From: Phyllobacteriaceae bacterium UBA1940
Lineage (GTDB): Bacteria; Pseudomonadota; Alphaproteobacteria; Rhizobiales; Rhizobiaceae
Reading direction: 5' to 3'
NCBI GenBank assembly: GCA_002336975.1
Contig: DDFA01000117.1
Span: 1 to 13,618, forward strand
DNA length: 13,618 bases
In this document: in pieces, positions 9,197-13,618 of the stretch
Layout of the letters: each line of letters opens with the position of its first letter
How positions within the stretch are numbered: position 1 is the stretch's first letter
Made by a program: the position numbers and the translations under genes
Notes under the pieces: model-generated
Database searches by the model: none
Told to the model about the DNA's origin: nothing
The model's input: the letters and a program-made list of their open reading frames with translations, nothing else

Positions 9197-9817
9197 TCAG
9201 ATGCCCTTCCCCGTCTCGACCTTCTTGACTTCGATCGCGGTCGCGGTCGTGCGCGCCACCTGGGCGGAGACCGACTGGCGGCGAACGCCCGCCTTGTGGC
9301 GCAGCGTCAGCACGATGGCGCCGATCATGGCGACCAGCAGCACCAGGCCGGCGATCTGGAAGTAGAAGATGTAGTGCGTGTACAAAATGTCGCCGAGCGC
9401 CGCCGTGTTGTGGCGCGCCGCGATGTCCGGCGTCGGAGCCGCAACCGTCCTGGCAAGCTCCGGCGAGAACGCGTAGCCACCGAGCACGACGATCAGTTCG
9501 GCGGCCAGGATCAGTCCGACCAGCGCGCCGGCCGGCGCGTATTGCAGCGCGCCTGACTTCAGTTCGGCGAAGTCGACGTCGAGCATCATCACCACGAACA
9601 GGAACAGCACGGCGACCGCCCCGACATAGACGACGAGCAGGATCATCGCCAGGAATTCGGCGCCGGTCAGCAGGAACAGGCCCGCCGCGTTGACGAAGGT
9701 CAGGATCAGGAACAACACCGAATGCACCGGGTTGCGCGCGGAAATGACCATGAACGCCGACGCCACCGCGACGAAGGCGAACAGGTAGAAGAAAATGGCC
9801 TCGATGCCGTTCAGCAT
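9197..9817 (-). CDS. nuoJ: NADH-quinone oxidoreductase subunit J
   Basis: This is a five-helix membrane subunit of complex I (ND6 homologue), 206 residues. The conserved third helix, with the stretch [17 protein letters not shown] (64-80), is present; in the family it contains the pi-bulge that couples quinone reduction to proton movement. Glu54 in TGAEFLAM is the conserved membrane carboxylate. After the last helix (about 153-172) there is a basic, polar tail of about 35 residues ending [10 protein letters not shown], probably exposed at the membrane surface. The start at 9817 has GGGGAC about eight bases ahead; an out-of-frame ATG lies five bases upstream. It follows nuoI by 30 bases, the largest gap within the operon. 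Confidence 0.96.
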   Translation of the reverse strand: MLNGIEAIFFYLFAFVAVASAFMVISARNPVHSVLFLILTFVNAAGLFLLTGAEFLAMILLVVYVGAVAVLFLFVVMMLDVDFAELKSGALQYAPAGALVGLILAAELIVVLGGYAFSPELARTVAAPTPDIAARHNTAALGDILYTHYIFYFQIAGLVLLVAMIGAIVLTLRHKAGVRRQSVSAQVARTTATAIEVKKVETGKGI

Positions 9818-9847
9818 TGCATGTCCCCGATCACAGGCGAGCGGCTT

Positions 9848-10339
9848 TTACCGGTAGGGCGCGTCGAGCGCGATATTGCGCGCAAGTTCGCGTTCCCAGC
9901 GGTCTCCGTTGGAGAGCAGCTTTTCCTTGTCGTAGTAAAGTTCCTCGCGCGTTTCCGTCGCGAATTCGAAATTCGGCCCCTCGACAATCGCGTCGACCGG
10001 GCAGGCTTCCTGGCAGAAGCCGCAATAGATGCACTTCACCATGTCGATGTCGTAGCGCACGGTCCGGCGGGTGCCGTCATTGCGGCGCGGACCCGCCTCG
10101 ATGGTGATCGCCTGCGCCGGGCAGATCGCCTCGCACAGTTTGCAGGCGATGCAGCGTTCCTCGCCATTGGGATAACGGCGCAGCGCATGCTCGCCGCGGA
10201 AGCGTGGGCTGAGCGGCCCCTTCTCGTGCGGATAGTTGATCGTTTCCTTCGGCTCGACGAATTTGCGCATCGCCAGGAAGAAGGCTCCTGCGAATTCCTT
10301 GAGCAACAGCGACTTGGCGGCCTGGGCTAATGCTGACAT
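9848..10339 (-). CDS. nuoI: NADH-quinone oxidoreductase subunit I (2x[4Fe-4S])
   Basis: This TYKY-type ferredoxin subunit carries clusters N6a and N6b, relaying electrons in the peripheral arm toward cluster N2 in NuoB. It is 163 residues, the typical alphaproteobacterial/mitochondrial length. The cysteines fall at 63, 66, 69, 73 ([12 protein letters not shown]) and 103, 106, 109, 113 ([12 protein letters not shown]); in each case the fourth cysteine belongs to the other cluster. The N-terminal amphipathic region [17 protein letters not shown] docks on the membrane arm. The start is four bases after the small reading frame that precedes it, with GGGAGAA in the end of that frame as ribosome site. 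It is separated from nuoH by two small genes rather than following directly. Confidence 0.97.
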   Translation of the reverse strand: MSALAQAAKSLLLKEFAGAFFLAMRKFVEPKETINYPHEKGPLSPRFRGEHALRRYPNGEERCIACKLCEAICPAQAITIEAGPRRNDGTRRTVRYDIDMVKCIYCGFCQEACPVDAIVEGPNFEFATETREELYYDKEKLLSNGDRWERELARNIALDAPYR

Positions 10340-10343
10340 CGGA

Positions 10344-10535
10344 TCATTCTCCCACCATCAAGCCGCCGACAAACGCGCCGACAACCGGGAACAGGGCCAG
10401 GTTGACGATCGCGGCCAGCCGCAGCGCCGTCTTGGTTTCCGGCAGTTCGACGCGGTTCGCCAACAGGCGCATGGCGAAGAAGTCGGCGACGCCGATCACC
10501 AGTCCGACAATCGCGCCCCAATACATTCCGGTCAT
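10344..10535 (-). CDS. Small two-helix membrane protein between nuoH and nuoI (second of pair)
   Basis: I do not recognise this 63-residue protein. It begins [15 protein letters not shown] and has two hydrophobic segments, about 5-24 and 40-60, separated by a short charged turn ([10 protein letters not shown], 28-37) and ending in the glycine-rich [14 protein letters not shown]. It resembles the preceding small protein in its MTG start, glycine-spaced first helix and P-V-V, glycine-rich second helix, so the two may be divergent paralogues. Its codons look like the neighbours': by hand count 53 of 63 end in G or C. It overlaps the preceding frame as ATGA and ends four bases before nuoI, so it should be co-translated with complex I genes. 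An accessory or assembly role in complex I is inference from position only. Its composition and packing make a real gene likely. Confidence 0.75.
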   Translation of the reverse strand: MTGMYWGAIVGLVIGVADFFAMRLLANRVELPETKTALRLAAIVNLALFPVVGAFVGGLMVGE

Positions 10536-10798
10536 TGTTGAGTTCCCAACATCTCAGCGCCGGCAACAGCCCCCACAATGGCGAACACTACAGGCATCAC
10601 GAACCGATACGCCAATTGCGTCACTCTACCCAATTTCTCGGGGTCCCAGCCCAATACCGAAACTTTTCGCCCGCCGGAAAACGTGTTTTGCTGGCTTCGA
10701 ATAACGATTGGCAGGACAAACAGATTGGCGAGAATTGCGATCAGCAATCCCACCAACGCCCCGATCACACCGGCTGTCGCGCCTGTCATCACGCCCAT
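10532..10798 (-). CDS. Small two-helix membrane protein between nuoH and nuoI (first of pair)
   Basis: I do not recognise this protein of 88 residues. Two hydrophobic segments are visible, about 8-33 and 65-83, joined by a polar, basic loop of about 30 residues containing [17 protein letters not shown]. It ends in a glycine-rich helix with M-P-V-V. The longest frame starts inside nuoH, overlapping its end by 10 bases. The ATG at codon 4 (10787-10789) forms a TGATG stop/start overlap with nuoH, has GGGA at better spacing and aligns with the MTG start of the next gene, so I lean toward 85 residues; the choice is open. By hand count 55 of 88 codons end in G or C (about 62%), against 84% in the following frame, with several TTG, CAA, CGA and AGA codons. 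Weaker constraint, low expression or foreign origin could explain this. Function unknown. Confidence 0.72.
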   Translation of the reverse strand: MGVMTGATAGVIGALVGLLIAILANLFVLPIVIRSQQNTFSGGRKVSVLGWDPEKLGRVTQLAYRFVMPVVFAIVGAVAGAEMLGTQQ

Positions 10799-11850
10799 CC
10801 CGTCAGCTTGAGGAACGCGGCGGTGGCGACGACCATGAACAGCGACAGCGGCAGGAACACTTTCCAGCCCAGGCGCATCAGCTGGTCGTAGCGATAGCGT
10901 GGCACGAAGGTCTTGACCATGGCGAACATGAAGAAGCAGGCCAGCACCTTCAGCACGAACCAGACGATGCCCGGAACCCAGGTGAACGGCGCCATGTCAA
11001 CCGGCGGCAGCCAGCCGCCGAGGAACAGGATCGTCATCATCGAGCACATCAGGATGATGACGACATATTCCGACAGCATGAACAGCAGATAGGGCGTCGA
11101 CGAATATTCGATCATGTGGCCGGCGACCAGTTCCGACTCCGCTTCCACGAGGTCGAAGGGTGGGCGGTTCGTCTCGGCCAGCGCCGAGATGAAGAACACG
11201 ACGAACATCGGGAACAGGCCGAGCCAGTGCCAGTCGAGCGCAGAATTCCACAGGCCGAAATGCGTGCCCAGGCCGTCGCGCTGCGAATAGACGATGTCGG
11301 TCAGGTTGAGCGACCCGACGCACAGCAGCACCGTCACGATGACGAAGCCGATCGACACTTCGTAGGACACCATCTGCGCGGCGGAGCGCAGCGCGCCCAT
11401 GAACGGGTATTTCGAGTTCGACGCCCAGCCGGCCATGATGACGCCGTAGACCTCAAGCGAGGAGATCGCAAAAATGTAGAGAATGCCGACATTGATGTTG
11501 GCCAGCACCCAGCCGTCATTGAACGGAATCACCGCATAGGTCGCCAGCGCCAGCACGGTCGAGACCAGCGGGGCGAGCAGGAAGATCACCTTGTTGGCGC
11601 CGGACGGAATGACCGGCTCCTTGAAGACGAATTTCAGCAGGTCCGCGAAGGATTGCAGCAGTCCCCAGGGACCGACGACGTTGGGGCCGCGCCGCATCAT
11701 GACGGCGGCCCAGATCTTGCGGTCTGCGTAGAGGATGAACGCGATGCCGACCAGCAGGACGACGATCAGCAGCACGGACTGGGCAACAATGATGATCGCC
11801 GGCCATGCGTAGGTCCAGAACATATCGGACCAGGTCATCGCATCGTCCAT
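10789..11850 (-). CDS. nuoH: NADH-quinone oxidoreductase subunit H
   Basis: This is the ND1 homologue that joins the membrane and peripheral arms of complex I and forms much of the quinone-binding chamber. It is 353 residues, close to the usual 345-350, with eight or more membrane helices. Signatures are [20 protein letters not shown] (41-60), the cytoplasmic quinone loop [20 protein letters not shown] (225-244) rich in conserved acidic residues, and [10 protein letters not shown] (248-257). The start at 11850 follows the nuoG stop by four bases, with GGAG and the stop-spanning TAAGG as ribosome site; an in-frame ATG four codons further on is possible. At its 3' end it overlaps or abuts a small unknown gene instead of nuoI. 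Confidence 0.97.
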   Translation of the reverse strand: MDDAMTWSDMFWTYAWPAIIIVAQSVLLIVVLLVGIAFILYADRKIWAAVMMRRGPNVVGPWGLLQSFADLLKFVFKEPVIPSGANKVIFLLAPLVSTVLALATYAVIPFNDGWVLANINVGILYIFAISSLEVYGVIMAGWASNSKYPFMGALRSAAQMVSYEVSIGFVIVTVLLCVGSLNLTDIVYSQRDGLGTHFGLWNSALDWHWLGLFPMFVVFFISALAETNRPPFDLVEAESELVAGHMIEYSSTPYLLFMLSEYVVIILMCSMMTILFLGGWLPPVDMAPFTWVPGIVWFVLKVLACFFMFAMVKTFVPRYRYDQLMRLGWKVFLPLSLFMVVATAAFLKLTGWA

Positions 11851-11854
11851 AACC

Positions 11855-13618
11855 TTACTCCGCCGCCTGCTTGAAACCGTCCCGGGCGAGCGCCGAACAT
11901 TCCGCCATGACGGCGGATGCGCGCGCGATCGGGTTGGTCAGGTAAAAGTCCTTTACCGCCGACACAAAGGCAGACTTGCCGGTGGCGCCCTTGTCGCGGG
12001 CGATCTTGCCGATCGCCGACGGGTCGGACGCCGGCACGTCGCCGATTTCGGCGAGATGCGGGAAGTCCGCGTGCAGCCTGGCGCGAAGCTGCGCCATCGA
12101 ATCGTAGGGCAGCTTGTGACCCAGAACGTCGGACAGCGCGCGCAGGATCGCCCAGTCGTCCTTGGCGTCGCCCGGCGCAAAACCCGCCCGGTTGGTGCGC
12201 TGGACGCGGCCCTCGGTGTTGACGTAGGTCCCCGACTTCTCGGTGTAGGTCGATCCAGGCAGGATGACATCGGCGCGATGTGCGCCGGCGTCGCCATGGG
12301 TGCCGACATAGACCGTGAACGCGTCGCCGATGCGGTTCATGTCGATTTCGTCGGCACCGAGCAGGAACAGCACGTCGAGCGCGCCCATCATCGCCGCGAC
12401 GTTCTTGCCGCCCATGCCCGGCACGAAGCCGACATCGAGACCGCCGACGCGCGCCGCGGCCGTGTGCAGGACGGCAAAGCCATTCCAGTCGTCACGCACC
12501 GCCTTCGCGGCGGTGGCGATCGACGCCGCCAGGCCGAGGACAACCGCGCCGTCGGACCGGGTCAACGCGCCCTGCCCGACAATGATCATCGGGTTCTTGG
12601 CCTTGTGAAAATCCTTGATAAACTTGCCGTTTCCAGCGACCAACTCCTTCAGTGCATCGGCGCCCGCGCCGAGCTGTTCGTAGCTGTAGCGGGTATCGCC
12701 GATCTCGCCGACGACGCCGATCGGATAAGGGCCGGAGCGCCAGCGCTTGCGGATGCGGGCGTTGAGCACCGAGGCCTCGAAGCGTGGATTTGCGCCGATG
12801 ATCAACAGCGCATCGGAATTCTCGATGCCTTCTATGGTCGGGTTGAAGACATAGGTGGCGCGGCCATTGGCCGGATCGAGCGCCGCGCCGTCCTGGCGGC
12901 AGTCGATATTGGCGGAACCGAGCGCTGTCATCAGCTGCTTCAGCGCATACATTTCCTCAACCGTCGCCAGATCGCCGGCGATCGCGCCGATGCGCTCGGG
13001 CGCGGCCTTGGCGGCGGCGGCCTTGATCGCGGCGAAGGCTTCCGGCCAGCTGGCGGCGACAAGCTTGCCCTTCTTGCGCACATAGGGGCGGTCGAGGCGC
13101 TGGGTGCGCAATCCGTCCCAGATGAAGCGGGTTTTGTCGGAAATCCACTCCTCGTTCACCTGCTCGTTGACGCGCGGCATGATGCGCATCACCTCGCGGC
13201 CGCGCGTGTCGACGCGGATCGCCGATCCGACCGCATCCATCACGTCGATGGATTCGGTCTTGTTCAGCTCCCAGGGCCGCGCGGTGAACGCGAACGGCTT
13301 CGACGTCAGCGCGCCGACCGGGCACAGGTCGATGACATTGCCCTGGAGCTCAGACGTCATGGCGCGTTCGAGGTAGGTGGTGATCTCGGCGTCCTCGCCG
13401 CGGCCGATCAGGCCAAGCTCGGAGATGCCGGCGACTTCGGTGGTGAAGCGGACGCAACGCGTGCAGTGGATGCAGCGGTTCATCACAGTCTTGACCAGCG
13501 GACCGATATATTTGTCCTCGACCGCGCGCTTGTTTTCCTTGTAGCGCGAACTGTCGACGCCGAACGCCATCGCCTGGTCCTGCAGGTCGCATTCGCCGCC
13601 CTGGTCGCAGATCGGGCA
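11855..13618 (-). CDS. nuoG: NADH-quinone oxidoreductase subunit G, 5' end beyond window
   Basis: This is the large iron-sulfur subunit of the complex I peripheral arm (mitochondrial 75-kDa homologue). The 587 residues visible run to the TAA stop; roughly the first 100, with the [2Fe-2S] N1b domain, lie outside. The visible part opens with [10 protein letters not shown], supplying three cysteines of cluster N5 (residues 1, 4, 10 of the fragment). The N4 cysteines follow at 49, 52, 55 (CIHCTRC) and 99 ([10 protein letters not shown]). The rest is the molybdopterin-oxidoreductase-like domain without a cofactor role. At its start ([18 protein letters not shown]) the extra cysteines of cluster N7 found in E. 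coli and Thermus are missing, as in mitochondria. An internal ATG at 13570 is not the true start, because the cluster motif is in frame upstream. Confidence 0.97.
   Translation of the reverse strand, partial: CPICDQGGECDLQDQAMAFGVDSSRYKENKRAVEDKYIGPLVKTVMNRCIHCTRCVRFTTEVAGISELGLIGRGEDAEITTYLERAMTSELQGNVIDLCPVGALTSKPFAFTARPWELNKTESIDVMDAVGSAIRVDTRGREVMRIMPRVNEQVNEEWISDKTRFIWDGLRTQRLDRPYVRKKGKLVAASWPEAFAAIKAAAAKAAPERIGAIAGDLATVEEMYALKQLMTALGSANIDCRQDGAALDPANGRATYVFNPTIEGIENSDALLIIGANPRFEASVLNARIRKRWRSGPYPIGVVGEIGDTRYSYEQLGAGADALKELVAGNGKFIKDFHKAKNPMIIVGQGALTRSDGAVVLGLAASIATAAKAVRDDWNGFAVLHTAAARVGGLDVGFVPGMGGKNVAAMMGALDVLFLLGADEIDMNRIGDAFTVYVGTHGDAGAHRADVILPGSTYTEKSGTYVNTEGRVQRTNRAGFAPGDAKDDWAILRALSDVLGHKLPYDSMAQLRARLHADFPHLAEIGDVPASDPSAIGKIARDKGATGKSAFVSAVKDFYLTNPIARASAVMAECSALARDGFKQAAE

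Larger units (their letters stand above)
678..13618 (-). other. Probable single operon nuoG...N - birA - rnj - mce - DUF1467
   Basis: All fourteen genes are co-oriented. Junction spacings range from about -10 to +30 bases. ATGA overlaps occur at nuoN/birA, mce/DUF1467 and between the two small frames, and nuoH meets the first small frame at TGATG. No internal terminator or convincing internal promoter was seen. The promoter, and nuoA-F, should lie to the right of the window. Transcription as one unit is inferred from packing. Confidence 0.75.

Noticed and set aside
9818..9847. Internal promoter or missing small gene in the nuoI-nuoJ gap
   Set aside because: The 30 bases contain only a Shine-Dalgarno sequence and no hexamer pair or start codon with a usable frame.
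13568..13570. ATG at 13570 as the nuoG start
   Set aside because: The iron-sulfur motif [10 protein letters not shown] is in frame immediately upstream and continues to the window edge, so the gene is truncated by the window.

Overview
This window is high-GC DNA, except for one AT-rich stretch of about 120 bases at 541-660. It looks like a chromosomal core region of an alphaproteobacterium in the Hyphomicrobiales (Rhizobiales), probably Phyllobacteriaceae/Mesorhizobium-like. That placement rests on the style of the RecA and complex I proteins, the run nuo genes - birA - rnj - mce - DUF1467, and a GTTC-N7-GTTC type LexA box. The genus is an inference from reading, not from a search. Every gene I can support is on the minus strand, so transcription runs from high to low coordinates.

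Layout in transcription order. nuoG (3' part only) enters at the right edge. It is followed by nuoH, two small membrane-protein genes, then nuoI, nuoJ, nuoK, nuoL, nuoM and nuoN. These encode the peripheral-arm subunits NuoG and NuoI and all membrane-arm subunits of respiratory complex I except NuoA, which lies outside. The same tightly packed unit continues into birA (biotin-protein ligase), rnj (ribonuclease J), mce (methylmalonyl-CoA epimerase) and a DUF1467 small membrane protein. Spacings are from -10 to +30 bases and several junctions are ATGA or TGATG stop/start overlaps, so this is almost certainly one long operon whose promoter lies outside the window.

After DUF1467 comes a 159-base AT-rich intergenic region. 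It holds a perfect alphaproteobacterial LexA (SOS) box, a 7+6+7 inverted repeat, a second imperfect SOS-like box overlapping a plausible -35/-10 promoter, and a Shine-Dalgarno sequence. recA follows and runs off the left edge after 172 codons.

Most of the window is ordinary, well-conserved core metabolism. The least explained element is the pair of small open reading frames between nuoH and nuoI (10532-10798 and 10344-10535). Each is predicted to form a two-helix membrane hairpin, they resemble each other at both ends, and the first has clearly weaker GC bias at third codon positions. They may be divergent paralogues acting as accessory or assembly factors of complex I. I see no mobile elements, CRISPR arrays, tRNAs or rRNAs, and no gene-free stretch longer than 300 bases.
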